From: Pyronema omphalodes
Taxonomy: Eukaryota; Ascomycota; Pezizomycetes; Pezizales; Pyronemataceae
Assembly (NCBI GenBank): GCA_024516155.1
Contig: JAJJXM010000016.1
Location: 124,001 to 188,000, forward strand
Direction of reading: 5' to 3'
DNA length: 64,000 bases
Made by a program: the position numbers and the translations under genes. Numbering within the stretch: the stretch's first letter is position 1; each line of letters starts with the position of its first letter. A model generated the notes under the pieces. It was not told where the DNA came from, did not search any database, and was given only the letters and a program-made list of their open reading frames with translations. Shown here one piece after another: positions 1 through 12,250 of this stretch.

Positions 1-687
1 GTCGCTTAGGATGAGTTCATCCGATGCGACGCGTCAACTTGCTTTGACATTTTACGCGCAGAGATGTTGTCTTTTTGAAAATGTAAAAAAGAAGTTGATA
101 ATTATCAAAATTCAATCAATTATGTCTTATTTGAATAAGTTATTGGTTTTTTTCTATGGCTAATACAGTGTTTCTATAATTAGTTGCTTCAGTATCTAAT
201 GGGTGATACACTGTGATTGACATCATGCGGAATCACCCGCGACACATTGCTGACTAACCCTATCCCATGGGTCTATTATTTTCATAGTCTAGATCAACTA
301 TTATATCCGATTCTACAATCTCTGGCTATGAAAAGAAATCTGGCGAAGTGGCAAAGCTTTGAGAACAGGACACACACGCGATTCAGATAAACGCAATAAG
401 TCAAGTTTATTGAAATCATAGTATCAATATCATCATAGTGTAACTATTGCGCATAACACAGATAAGAAACAAAGTGTTGCCAAGAAATAGAACAAAAAAC
501 AAAACAATAAAAAACACAACACAACAAGAGCCGAACCATGTGCGCTACGAGAAATGCTTGATACAAATGACAAAGCAAAACAGATCACACCCAAAGAAAA
601 TCATCATAAGGCCGTTAAACGCAAAAAACAACCCCTTAAATAGCCCGAATAACGGCATTCAAACCCCCCGTGATAAGTTATGATCAC
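1..687. other. Intergenic, 3' side of the regulator gene
   Basis: AT-rich DNA downstream of the leftward regulator gene. The open frames here are short, lack family resemblance and have no splice context. I see no gene, tRNA or mobile element. Confidence 0.6.
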
Positions 688-2977
688 TTAGATAACCCTC
701 TTGAAGAAAGCCTCAATATCATCGACCTTTCTCTTCTTTCCCTCAGCCGATTTACTGGATTCTCCATAAACTTTATCACCATCATACAGTCTCTTGAGTG
801 GCAACTTTCCTTGTCTCGGTTGATCTCTGTTCCAAGCTGGTACCTTGAACCCACGAGAATTCCAGAACCGAGCATGTTGAGCCTCGGAGTCCGTCATAGT
901 GGGCTTCAATGACAACTGCGGGCAGCGGTCTACTCTACCTTCGCCACCGAATGGTTTCTGGATGATATCGAGCAAATGAATGGCAAGCGCTTCAAGTTGC
1001 TCTTCGGAAAGCTCGGGAGACACAGGGCCTTCGTTGGTCTCTGAAAGATCTTCGGTGCTGTTGTTGACATCGCTGACATTAGGTGTGTACTTTGATAACT
1101 CCCTGCTGACGTTTTGAAGATCCGCATCTTCAGAGAGATCGAAGAACTGTGCATAAGGAGCAAAAGTTTGAAGATATGCGTGTGCAAGATTGTCGTGAGT
1201 GGAGCAGAAGAGAAGAACCTTAACACACTTTGAGGCAAAGCGGGTATGCTCAATATATTCTTCGATAGGTCGCTTATGCCGGCGTTTTTGTACGACGTGG
1301 AATAGCATCAATGCAAGGGAGTTGAAAGTTTGGTTACTAGTTAGGTTAGTGGATGCCTTTCGAAGAAGGGTAAGACAGCGCGACATTGAGACATACATTA
1401 TCATCCAGCATCTTTTAAACAATCCTTGTTCGTCGTACAAGCATCCAACGATACGTGCAACGTTTTCAGCAGCTTGGATGCAGACGCCCATGTAATGTAT
1501 GGCTTCTTGCTTGGTACCACCATGTTCTTTCTCATCCCAAACCTCACCTTTTGGCTTGAGGACGAGGGCTGTAAGGATTCGCCGGGTGAGAAGCATAGTT
1601 GCGCCGAGGAAGGTAAGGTGGATTAACATGATTGAACGGCGCGATCCCTGGTCGGTGTTCTCATCGAGAACTGTTCCGAATCTCATGTATTTCGGCAATT
1701 CGCGATGCCATTTCTCCAATTTGGCCATGTTCTCATCAATCAACTTGATGCTAACCTGGTCTGCTGCATAAACGTTTCGGACAATATCGGTCGCGATGAA
1801 TCCAATCTTTCCTAGCTCCGACTGCATGACGTCAACGTCAACGACCATGGGCTTTGGTGCACGGTTTCCATCTTCAACGATGTCAGTGGCTACGCTAGTG
1901 TTAAGGTCCTCCTGTTAAAATCGTTAGTCTTCCGTGATTTAGTAAAAGATAGGGCCCGATTGAAGCTTACAATTGAATCAGGAGTAGCGTTATGGTCTGC
2001 ATCTGGGATGCGGCCGATGGTGCCTACGAGCCAACTGTAGGAATTTAGTAATCGAGTGATAGCGGAAGAAAAAAAGAATCGAGATTTCTAACCTCTCCAA
2101 AAACTTCAAAGTACGCCAGTTCTTTCTCCATGAGATACGTTCATTCTCCAAAAACAACGCCTTCTCATCTTCTCGTTTATGTAATCCCATCGTTTGGGCA
2201 ATCTTGAGTCCGGCAGCTAAATTAAATCAGAATAGTGGATCATCAAAAGGCGGCTTCCTTTATAGCAAGGATAGCCCTGTAAAAGCTTAACTTACCAACA
2301 TATGACCACGCCGCAATTCTCTTGTCCATGATTGAGTACATTCCGCACAACGCATAGAGTCTCATAGCCCTAAGCTCACTCATCTCAACCACGTCGTCGA
2401 TATGGATCTTGGCGGTGTTGAAGAATGCCCGACGGTGCTCGCTGGAAACTCCATCAGCATCGTACTGACAGCCAACTGCTGCAATTGCACAAATCTCAGC
2501 CAGTGCTGGCTTGGTGCGTTGACAGTCGCTCCAGTACAATGACCGGAAAAGTTCGAAGCTCTGCTCGCGGGTACAGATATAGAATAGGGTTCCGGAGCAA
2601 GTGTAGAAACAGTCCAAAATTCTGGAAATCAAACTGGGTGGAGGTAAGTGATCAAGAGTGTATACTGATGGAGGTGTCTCATCAATGGAGGGGAAATCCT
2701 TGGTTGAGGGAAGTTGTCGATTGGACGGCGGCTTGTAGAATGGTCGTGCGATCAGAGGAATTCGAATTGCTTCGTTATCTCCGGGAGGATTTGCGCTGCG
2801 AACATCTCTGCTCACAGGTAATCTGGAAGAGGACATTGTTTCTTCTGAAGAGAGGGAGTTGTCAAAAGGGGCCAGTTGCTTTGAGACTTCAGTCCACAGT
2901 GTATAAGCAAAGTGAGATCGATGAGGTAGGCCGGATGATCCGCCTGATATAAACTCACCGAAGGCTTCCTGAACCAT
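688..2977 (-). CDS. Fungal-specific transcription factor domain protein
   Basis: Four exons fit on the minus strand: 2977-2296, 2216-2093, 2034-1971 and 1911-688, all with GT..AG introns, giving about 697 aa. Residues from about 105 to 320 read as the fungal_trans (middle homology) domain: a helix-rich block with LPPPSLISRILDCFYT, then AAGLKIAQTMGLHK and, across the second splice, ESWLVGTIGRIPD, a typical pattern of these regulators. A basic GKKRKVDD stretch near the C-terminus could be a nuclear localisation signal. No Zn2Cys6 or C2H2 DNA-binding domain is seen in the 697 aa. The start at 2977 is only the first ATG of the open frame: an in-frame stop lies just upstream, and another frame at about 2966-3075 reads like an upstream exon (WVTWILTAERIQYSVLHAW). 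The true N-terminus may therefore lie further right. Target genes unknown. Confidence 0.8.
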
Positions 2978-5537
2978 GCATGTAAAACACTATATTGGAT
3001 TCTCTCCGCAGTGAGGATCCATGTAACCCAGCCATCTACCGCAGTATCCTCTCGGCCATTTGAAGGCTAGACTATTCTACAGAAAGTGAGCAGTCCAGCC
3101 GAAGTTTAGGATGCATTGCAGCGCAACAAGACGCATGTACAACACTCCGAATCAGCTCGATATGCATAAGAATGTCTTCAGCAATCAATCATATGAGAAT
3201 CTGTCTCAAAATCCGGGGGATAATCAAGGAGGGACAAACGCCACCGATGTCCAGATCTCAATGTACCAGGAGATCCTACCAGTATTTTTTGCCGAGGAAT
3301 GGTAAAGAAGCAAAAACCAAGAACACCCAAGGTTCAGTTGGCGGATCGTGCACATACATACTTATCGTCATTTATTCTACTTTAGGACATCAAAAACTAC
3401 ATTAATCTGTGCAACTCCCTGCATGCATCTTGCCCTTTCAACCCAACTTCTCGCTTGTGAAAAGCCTAGATTCAAATATACGGTAAGTTTCCTACATCAC
3501 TGTGTAGCATTGGTGTTCCTTGATTTCTACATCATCAGTCACGATGCGGTTAAAAGCCGTAGAAAAAGGGCAATTCCAACGTCTCGCATGACTACAAATG
3601 TCGACATCAGTGTTTCATCATAAAGAACGCATATATAGTTTCAGTGGAACATGCACGCGGTGGCGATTGGATTAGAGATGGCATTTTGAATCTGCCGATA
3701 TGCGGTGCCATAACCCGCTGCGTCGGGTTCGGGTAAGTGATAAGGCCCAGTTTCACTCACAAACCCCGCTGTGATTCTACCCGTCGTTGAGTTGAACTTC
3801 AAAGCCACGTTTTCCCGAATGCAGTTCACGCTCTACTTGGAAGGTAAGTGGGTGCTTGTCGTTCCTTGGCGTAATAGTAGCGAATAGTAGCGGTGGGTTG
3901 GTTGGTGAAGTCCACGGTAAGCGCGTTACAGCTCTATTTCCTTGGATATACAATTGTCATACTGCAAAAATGGTAATGCTGATGAATCTGTGAATAATAG
4001 TATTTATTCCAAAATAGTTTTCATTCCAAGTTATGTGCACTTGTGCACTAGGGCTGCTGGCATGTTGTGTGCCTCCAACTCACAGTCTAAGCGAGCGGAT
4101 ATGTCACGCACTTTAATGTATACGGCATACAAATGAACAACAGGGACACAACATAAGACACGGGGGGATTCCACGGGCACAAGAAAACCGCCTATCACCG
4201 CCTCTATCGGCGGGCATATCCTTTCAGCGCGCTTGCAAGATAGTATCCGCAGGTGAAGGATATGTATACCGGCTGGGCTCGGAGTATAAGTGACAATTAA
4301 GGTTTCTAGCGATTCGGCCCTGTTATAAATCTAACCTAATCCAACCGTTCTTGCATCTGAAGAGACTTTGGGACATTATTTTTGTAGGCGAGAAAAAAAA
4401 TAGACCAATGCTTGGGTCTGGGCTTCCGGTGAATATGTATCAGGTATCTTTTAAACCTATCACAAAACATGCAAGTTTGAAATATACCGATATAAGTCCC
4501 CAAGCGTAAAACCAGCTTCGGTTTGTTGATATCCTGCCACATATTGCTTGTGCGGCTGATCACTTTGTTGGGCAGCTCGCTAACTCCAGCTCCATGTACT
4601 GGGCGTTGCTGACATCTGGTTTAGAGCTTCATCTCCGTCCGATCATGCAAAGATTATTCCCGGGTTCAATAATCTCGAGAAACTTGCCGACTGTTGTGCA
4701 ACATACTGATAAAAAAAATAATGGCTTCACGTTGAATTGCACTTGAATTCTGGAACAAGCACTTTTTTTTGTAACTCCGGCATATAGCAAGCTGATAAAT
4801 CAAAATTCAAGACGCCATAGTCAATTTGATGCATAAATCAAAGGTTTATAGCGGCCAGTCAGAATGTTGGTTACAGCCCGGACTGATCCAAATATTTCGC
4901 CATGACTCGGATACTGTTGAAGAACTAGGGCATGCTGGTAGAGGATGAAAAAAAAAGCATTATGCTATGTATCTAGTATTTCGCCATAGAAAAAGCAGCA
5001 AGTCAATCCGGGCGGGGCGGTCTACGATGCGCGTGGATATGCACTTCATATACCAAAAAAGAAATGTCTTACTGAGAATTCATCTGATATGATTTTGAAA
5101 TTCTGTGAAACTCTTGGAATACAAACAAGTTATCACGAATGCACTCTGCTAAATCGGAAAGCTGTGGATACCGACGGAGTACGTACCTCCGACACCAGTT
5201 AGTTACAAAGAACCCCACAGTTGCTTGGGTAATATGCGAATTGATGACAATGGCCCCTGGTCATCGCATTTTATAAGTGAGATGTGGATCTGAGAACCAT
5301 CTTATTTCTCATTACGGTTGGTCTGTTAACTACTTTGGAGCAGCCAAGTATCATCAAGACAGTAGCCACCATTAAGCCACAAAGTCGCTGTAGATCTGAG
5401 CACGAGAACCGTATTTATTGTAGTATCACACGGCAAAATACAAAAAAATCAAATGCAGATATCCAGACCATCGCTCCAATGCATCAACGAAACAAATTGC
5501 AACCCATAAAACCCCACATCAACTCCTAAGATGACGT
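2978..5537. other. Intergenic, possible upstream exons of the regulator
   Basis: The right-hand flank of the regulator may hold missing 5' exons near 2966-3075, but I could not place a start codon or a zinc cluster. A plus-strand stretch at about 3770-3832 ends at a good GTAAGT donor and could be a lone exon, but nothing joins to it. The rest is AT-rich and shows no feature. Confidence 0.45.
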
Positions 5538-5970
5538 TTAAAGCTCGCTGTCAGGGATGACTAAAACCATCATGTTAGTCATACTCTCAAACTATATAAT
5601 GGGTATGTACTCACAGTAGAATCTTCCATCACGGTTCTCAATGCGGTCACTGAGGACGACACCCTGAAGGCCGCGGTAGCTCTGGTCGGCGGTGAGGAGC
5701 TCGGCAACCAATTTCTTACCACCGTCCTCGAGTCTGAAGTTACGGGCAGTCTTGGAGAAGTTCTTTCCTCCCCAAAGGAACCATCCTATTAATTATTAGA
5801 AAATTATCCTGAGTGACTGTCTGAAACAGGTGATTACCATCGGTGTTTCCAAGACACTCGTCAAGGTCAATCTTAGCGTGAACCCAGTCACCGTTGAAGT
5901 TCTTGAGGGTGGCCTTGAGGTAGTGGCCGTCCTTGAGCTCGATCTCCTTGGCGCTGATGTCGAAAGTCAT
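5538..5970 (-). CDS. Cyanovirin-N homology (CVNH) lectin
   Basis: Three exons on the minus strand, 5970-5838, 5785-5615 and 5560-5538, give a 108-aa protein. It is one complete CVNH domain: the N-terminal strand MTFDISAKEIEL, the L-A-L-N-G pattern around TLKNFNGDW, the conserved IDLDECLGNTDGWFLWGG hinge (restored by splicing out intron 1), and the second half NFSKTARNFRLED ending GVVLSDRIENRDGRF. Fungal CVNH proteins bind mannose-rich glycans and are usually small cytosolic proteins of 100-110 aa, as here. There is no signal peptide and no fused domain such as LysM. Both introns have standard GT..AG borders, and the second leaves only a seven-codon last exon. The start is the first ATG in frame with a clean domain start. 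Family assignment is firm; ligand and role are inferred. Confidence 0.93.
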
Positions 5971-6598
5971 TGTTTCTGAGTGTTGTGTGGTGGGGTAATT
6001 GAAGGTGTTGTTGAAGTTGTTTCTGATGGTATTCTCGATAATGAGCACCTCAAAGCGGGGGAGCAAGGTGATTTATAGACTCAATAAGCTCGCGTGCTCT
6101 ACGCTCTTAAGCTCATGGCGTCGTGAACACTTACGTATATCGACACCTCACCAGACGCAGGCGGCCGTGTGTCTATGACGCGTCGTGTTAGACGGTTCAG
6201 ACCTTCAAGGGTTCCCCGGACTTGCTGGAGTGCCTGCAGACACCCTTAGTGCATCTCGGCCCGAGAGATCTAGCTCGACCACGTATTCCGAAAGATCAGA
6301 TGAGTTTTCGTTATAATCACAAATCAATGGACGAATTCCATCACCGGTTCCGATAACAACTCCAAAAATGCCCTTTGGATGTTTTCACGATGTTTGGCCG
6401 ATGACACCGTGTCCGATTTGTAAATTCGAAGCTAACACCGATCCAGATGAGAAGAAGCTTCGGCGAAGTCGAAGCGTATGGTACCATACCGGTCGACCAC
6501 TAGGATCCCGAGCCTACTAGGCCCAATCCCATTCTGTTACCATTACTTAATAAAGCTAGTCAATAAAAGCCATTGATTTTACGATTAGAATTCGCATG
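5971..6598. other. Promoter flank of the CVNH gene up to the LINE insertion
   Basis: This holds the upstream region of the leftward CVNH gene and ends at the first copy of the LINE target-site duplication. No reading frame of interest is seen. Confidence 0.6.
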
Positions 6599-6612
6599 AC
6601 GATCTGTCCGCC
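6599..6612 (+). repeat. LINE target-site duplication, left copy
   Basis: ACGATCTGTCCGCC here recurs exactly at 12732-12745. The two copies flank the LINE coding region, as expected for target-primed reverse transcription. Confidence 0.93.
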
Positions 6613-6744
6613 AAAACACTTCACCTTGGCGCGTTCTAACCGCCAACTTTTCGCTTAATTTTCCTATTTGGGAAATTCTACAGAAACATCACGGCTTCAA
6701 GCCCCCCCCTATCCGCGGCCCTGGCTCTCCACCAGCCCGCAGGC

Positions 6745-8481
6745 ATGCTCCGCTTTGGGGAGACGTCCTCTCTCCAGCGGCATGCCCCGAGTCCCTCCAC
6801 TCCGAAACCCAGCGGCCAACCAGAAGACGACATGTTTGGCACCGCCCGCTCCGTCCCTCATGGTACCCCCACTCCGATGGCCATCAGAGGCTCTTCCGCA
6901 GCACACGCTCGCCTCCAACAGGCAGTTGGAAAACGAGCCCAAGCCACCCAGCCCTTCGAGGAGGAAGGCCCTGCGTTTGAGAAACGCGAGAAACGCGGAG
7001 ACGACGCGCCCACGGTCGTGTCTGTCATTAACCCTGAGTACATCCTCAGCCTTGGTAAGAGGCTGGATGCCCTGGACAAACGCGTCCCCGCCCTGGAGGA
7101 AGAGGTCACGCGCCTCCGCACAGTCAATCGTGAGCTTCGCGACCGCCTTAACGAGGCTCTTGCCAGACCCGCCCCGCCCGCCCCCAGGCCGTCCCGCTCC
7201 ACCGCGCAAACCACCGCCGCTCCACCCCGTCCTCCCGTTCCGATAGCCACCCAGCCGACCATCGCACAGGTCGCCGCTGCCAACGCGAGCCTCCCCGCCC
7301 CCACGCCTGCCCTTACCACCCCGTGGGCCACTCACCAGTCACGTCACGCGAAGAAGGTCCAACAACGCGCTGGTAGCCTTCACGCCCCTGCCACAAACCT
7401 CCCGTCTGAGGTCCGTCGTATCGTCTTCGTTCGTGACCCCGCCAGCGCAAACTGCTCCCAGCCCCTGGACGCGTACACGGCAGCCATTAACAACTGCTTG
7501 TGGTACAAGAACGCGCCTCAATTCCACCGCGTTCTGAAGGTGTCCCGCAACGCAAAGGGTACCCTGACGGCCACCACCGTCCCAGGGGTTGACGCAGCAA
7601 CGCTTTTACGTTTGTATCGTAACGAAATCATCAACGCCGTTAGGGAAGTAGACTCCGGGGTTACTGACGTCGAGGAGCTAGACCGTTGGGTAGCCCTCAA
7701 GGTGCACAGCGTGCCGCTCGCGCGTTTCCTGGGAGAAGGTTCCCACGGAGTGCAAAAACTCCAGGTGGAAATACAAGCAAACCATGAAAACGTAGAAGTA
7801 CTACCTAACGTTCGTTGGTTGGGTAAGGTTGAAGAAATTCGTGAGCGCTTCGTTCGCGGTGCCACCCAAAGTTCATCCGCCGTAGTTTTCGTGAGGAGCT
7901 CCGCTTCCGCCCGCCTGCTAATCACCAAAGGAGTCTTGCTGGGCAGTCGCCGTCACCGGGCAGAGCTCTATGTCTTCGAGGGCCCCGACAGTCAGTGCTC
8001 AGGATGCCTAAAATGGGGCCACATCCGCGAGCGCTGCTCCACGCCTGATGTGTTCCGGTGCGCCTTCTGCGCCCTCAGCCACCCCACCGCGAAGCACCCC
8101 GCGTGCTCATTCGCAGGCTGTAGCAAGCCCATGGGCTCAGCGTGCCCCCATTCTCTCCCGGTACCTAAGTGTGCTAATTGCGGGGAAGAACACTTCGCAA
8201 CAGCTCGAACCTGCCCTGATCGCCTCGCCGCCATAGCGGCCGCCCGTCTCGCCCGTTCGTCCCGATTGAACCCTGTCACCGCTGCCGCCCCCACCTCGCG
8301 TGTAGCCCCCGCTCCGACCCCCTCCTCCCCTCCGTCCCCCTCCCCCCAGACTCAAGACCCCAGCCCCTCCACCGCCCTGGTGGTTGTGAACCCCTTCGCT
8401 GTCCTCATGGACACCGATTCCGAAGTCGCCTCCTCCGCGGGGTTGACCGATGCCGTTGCGCCCACAGAACCTGAATTATGA
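6745..8481 (+). CDS. LINE ORF1 protein (Gag-like, zinc knuckles)
   Basis: A 578-aa ORF, proline/alanine-rich at the N-terminus, with a predicted coiled coil at about residues 90-135 (heptad-like LGKRLDALDKRVPALEEEVTRLR). Cysteine/histidine knuckles follow near residues 418-505: CSGCLKWGHIRERC fits C-x2-C-x4-H-x4-C, followed by CAFCALSHPTAKHPAC and CANCGEEHFATARTC. This is the standard architecture of ORF1p of Tad/I-type LINEs, which coats element RNA and acts as a chaperone. The frame is open further upstream but the first ATG is at 6745. It ends in an ATGA overlap with the ORF2 start at 8478, so translation of ORF2 may depend on termination-reinitiation. Confidence 0.9.
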   Translation: MLRFGETSSLQRHAPSPSTPKPSGQPEDDMFGTARSVPHGTPTPMAIRGSSAAHARLQQAVGKRAQATQPFEEEGPAFEKREKRGDDAPTVVSVINPEYILSLGKRLDALDKRVPALEEEVTRLRTVNRELRDRLNEALARPAPPAPRPSRSTAQTTAAPPRPPVPIATQPTIAQVAAANASLPAPTPALTTPWATHQSRHAKKVQQRAGSLHAPATNLPSEVRRIVFVRDPASANCSQPLDAYTAAINNCLWYKNAPQFHRVLKVSRNAKGTLTATTVPGVDAATLLRLYRNEIINAVREVDSGVTDVEELDRWVALKVHSVPLARFLGEGSHGVQKLQVEIQANHENVEVLPNVRWLGKVEEIRERFVRGATQSSSAVVFVRSSASARLLITKGVLLGSRRHRAELYVFEGPDSQCSGCLKWGHIRERCSTPDVFRCAFCALSHPTAKHPACSFAGCSKPMGSACPHSLPVPKCANCGEEHFATARTCPDRLAAIAAARLARSSRLNPVTAAAPTSRVAPAPTPSSPPSPSPQTQDPSPSTALVVVNPFAVLMDTDSEVASSAGLTDAVAPTEPEL

Positions 8482-11400
8482 GTACAATTCAGGTTCTACA
8501 GTTGAACTGTCGCAAGAGCGGTGAGGTTCTTACGGCGATCATGGAGAGCGGGAAAGAGTTGGGTGCGGACGTCGTGCTGGTGCAGGAGCCGCCGACGTTC
8601 CAAGGGTGGAGACACCCGGCGTACGACTTTTTCTGGGGAGGTAGAGTGATGGCGGCGGTACGTAAAGACTCAGCGTGGACGTTGAGACCTAGGGAGGATC
8701 TCGCAGTGGGAAGCGACGGGGACGTGCAGGTTTTGGACGTAATGTGTCGAGGACACAGGCAGCTCAGGATGGTGAATGTCTACGACGCTCCTCGTAACTC
8801 GGACGGAGCTCGACCAGCTAGAGACGTCAGCTGGGATCGTATCATCACCTCGGGAACGGTACTGGCGGGCGACTTCAATGCCCATAGCCAGCGGTGGAAC
8901 CCCCGGTGCGACGCACCGCTCCACCACGCCTTCCTAGAGTCCCTGATGGATTCCCACAACCTTCATTATGTAGGTGACGGTCTCGAAACTCACCAGCAAA
9001 CAGGCCAGCTGCGGTACAGCGTCATCGACTTGGTACTCGCGACGGAGGAGATTGCGACGGCGGTGCGTGCCACAAGATTGGACGATCCGGAACATGCTAC
9101 CACGTCCGACCACGCTGCGTTGACGTGGAAAGTCTCGACGGTGATGGCTCCGGCGGACTTTGAAGTCCCAACGAGGGGGTGGGCTGTCAAGGAATTGTTG
9201 GAGGATGAGGTCGGAGCGGTCTCTGCGGCGTTAGATTGGCGCCATCGAAGCGAACGCAGACCGCTCCTCACGGACCTCAGCACGGAGGAGGAAGTGGAAG
9301 ATGAGGTAGTTTGGGTGCGGGAGGAACTGACATCTTTGTTGGAGGAACGAGCAAGGAAAATCCGGCTCACCGCACGGTCGAAGCGGTGGTGGTGTGCGGA
9401 GATTCGTGAGGCTCGTACGGAGTATGGGAGGACCCGAAGAGCGGTCAAGGAAGGGCGCGCGACGGTGGAAGAAGAGCACCAACTGCGCAACGCATATCAT
9501 TCGCTACAGAGACAGAAAAAGCGTAGGTGCTGGGGGGACTTCCTGTCGACAGCCAACGGGGACGCTGTCTGGGCAGCACTGAGGATGACTAAACCGCGGG
9601 CAGCGACGGCGGTAGGTCCGCTCGAGAATGAAGAAGGGCAACGAGCGGAGGACGATCAGGATAAACGTAGGATGCTCGCGGAAGTGTCCTTCCCCCCCCC
9701 TAACCCCTTCTCGGAGTTACCACTCCCCCCGGGGCCGCCCGGAACCCTGTGGCAGTCAGTCTCGCTACAATCCGTTTCCTCCGCTTTGTCCAGACAGAGC
9801 AACAAGAAGGCCCCAGGCGCCGATGCGCTGGGTGTCCCCATCATCAAAGCCCTGCTTTCGTGGGATCCGGACCGGGTTGTTGCGGTGGTGAAGCATTGCA
9901 TACGCCTGGGGTATCACCCCCGCGACTGGAAGATCGCAAAGGGGGTATGCATCCCGAAGCCGGGAAAGCCGAGCTACTCACGTGCAAAAAGCTTTCGAAT
10001 CATCTCCTTGCTCAGCTGCGTTGGCAAGCTGGTTGAAAAAGTGGTAGCGGTGCTGCTCGCACAAGAAGCTGAGCGCACGGGGATCCTACATGACGGGCAG
10101 TTTGGGGGGAGGACGAACAGGTCGGCAGCGGACGCGGCGGCGGTTTTGGTAGGATTCGTCGAGGCTGCTTGGGAGGAAAAGGCTTTAGCAGGCGCTCTCC
10201 TGATGGACGTAAAAGGCGCGTTTCCTACCGTCAACAGCGTGTGCTTAACCAATAAGCTGCGTAGAGCAACCTTCGACGAAGGTCTTGTTCGCTGGGTGAC
10301 GAGCTTCATGAGAAGTAGGCGAGTCGAGATCTTTCTCGCAGGGGAGGCTGGTGAGCCGATAGACACAGACACTGGGTTGCCCCAAGGCTCCCCCGTGTCC
10401 CCGATATTGTTTCTGCTGTACATAGCAGATCTGGCGAAGTTGGTGGAAGCGGAGGTCGGAGGAACGCTGGGACTTTCCTTCGTCGATGACGTCACGTGGC
10501 TCGTGAAAGGCGCGTCAGCGACTGACGTCACCACCAAGTTAGATCGATGCGCGTCCCTCTGCCTCGCGTGGGGTGAAGCGAACGCGGTAGTGTTCGAATC
10601 CGAAAAGACAGAAGCAATCCTTTTCTCCCGCAGACGCTCTCCCCCGAACCCCGACTCCCTCACAGTGACGGTGGGAACCCACTCCATTCGGTATTCCGAA
10701 ACCGCTGTTCGGTGGCTAGGTTACTGGCTGGACGCAAAACTCACCTTTAACCAGCATCGCCAGAAATGGCTCTCCCGAGCCTCGCAACAACAAGCACAGA
10801 TTGCACGCTTGTGCAAGAAATACGGGCTCCCCGCAGGCAGCACCGCTAATCTTCAACAAGCGGTGGTGCAATCTGTTGCTACCTACGGCATAGAAATTAA
10901 CGCCGTCCGCCGACTCCCCTCCCGAGACGCTGGGCACCTATCCCGCCTCCAACTCGTTCTCAACAAGCAGGCACGGGCCATCACCGGCTGCTTCCGCACA
11001 ACCCCGCTCGGCTTTCTGGCAGCAGAAAGCGCGACGCGACCGGCAGAATCCCTCGTGCGCGGACGGGAAGCCCGCTTCAGAGCGCGACTTCTTACCCGCC
11101 CAGCCCCCCCCCGGATCCAGCTCCCCGTCTCCGACCGCCGACATCGTCAGACAACTAACTCAGCGCGCCACGACTCGCTCGGGCTTCCATCACGTCGAGA
11201 GGGTCTTCCCCCCTCTCCCCCAACAGTTCCCCGGTACCGTCGTCATAGCATCGAGGGACGAAGCAACCGAGTGCGCGTTGCAATGGAGAAACCTTGGATC
11301 CGCCTGCGCTTGGACCGACGGGTCTCGTATAGAAGATGTCGCTGGTTCAGGCTTCGTTCGTTACGTGAGAGGCATCCTCACCCCCTCCTCCTTCTGCGTG

Positions 11401-12250
11401 GGACGTCATGCAGAAGTATACGACGCCGAGCTCCATGCCATGCTGATGGCCCTGCGTGATTACTGGGATAATTACCATTACTCAGTAACCCGCCCCCCCC
11501 CGCTCCTCACTATTTTCTCCGATGCACAAGCTGCGCTGCAGCGCCTGCTCTCCGACGTACCTGGCCCGGGCCAGATCTTGCAGCGCCTGATCGCGACGGA
11601 GGTCGCAAAACTCCGCGCCTTCACCGGCATCGAGGTGGTCTTCCGGTGGGTACCCGGACACAGCGACATCCTCGAAAACGAAGCTGCGGACGCAGCAGCA
11701 AAACACGGTACAAGCCATCGTTGTTTGGCCCCCCCCCCTCCGAGGGTGTGCAAACCCCGTCTGCTCTCCCCTCCCTTGGACGTCGCTGGCGCACGTCAAC
11801 CGCGCAGTGACGGAGATCCCCAAAGCGATCGCATCGAAGTGGGTACGCCAGCGTACCGACCTTCACGCAGCTTACCGCCCACGAAAGAAGTGGGGCATCC
11901 GAGACGGCCTGAAGACCGTGCCGAAACACCGGGCTGCGGTGTTCTACCAGCTTGCCTCCGGTCACGCGCTGATAGGCACCCACCTGGTGCGCATAAAGAA
12001 AAAAGACTCCGATCGCTGTTGGTGGTGCGATTCCGGAGAACGCCAAACGCGAGGTCACCTGTTTGGTGCCTGTGATCGCTGGCAGCGTGAGTACGCGGTA
12101 CTCACTCAAGAGGTGGAAAAAATAACTGGAAAGCCGCGGCGACGGCGGGGAAGGCTAAAGGCGGTGGAGATTTTTTCGGACGATCGGCTTACCAAAGCGA
12201 TCTTGGAATTCCTAGCAGCCACGGAGGTGGGTAGGCGCTATGTGGAATGA
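8478..12250 (+). pseudogene. LINE ORF2 (endonuclease, RT, RNase H), two frameshifts
   Basis: The first frame runs from the ATG at 8478 and stays open to 11459. It carries an endonuclease/exonuclease/phosphatase domain (LQLNCRKSG, VQEPP, AGDFNAHSQRWN, TTSDHAAL) in the first 230 residues. Reverse transcriptase motifs follow: LLMDVKGAFPTV (motif A), GLPQGSPVSP (motif B) and SFVDDVTWLV (catalytic FVDD). After a C9 run at 11104-11112 the sensible reading moves to the next frame, with RNase H residues WTDGSRIED, ELHAMLMAL, IFSDAQAALQ and WVPGHSDILENEAAD. After a C10 run at 11729-11738 it moves again to a C-terminal region with WWCDSGERQTRGHLFGAC, a CCHC-like finger. Each shift equals one extra base. 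The copy is called a pseudogene because of these breaks, but homopolymer sequencing error would give the same picture. Confidence 0.88.

Noticed and set aside
6668..7246. Alternative frames over LINE ORF1 on both strands
   Set aside because: GC-rich shadow frames; only the 6745-8481 frame carries the coiled coil and zinc knuckles.
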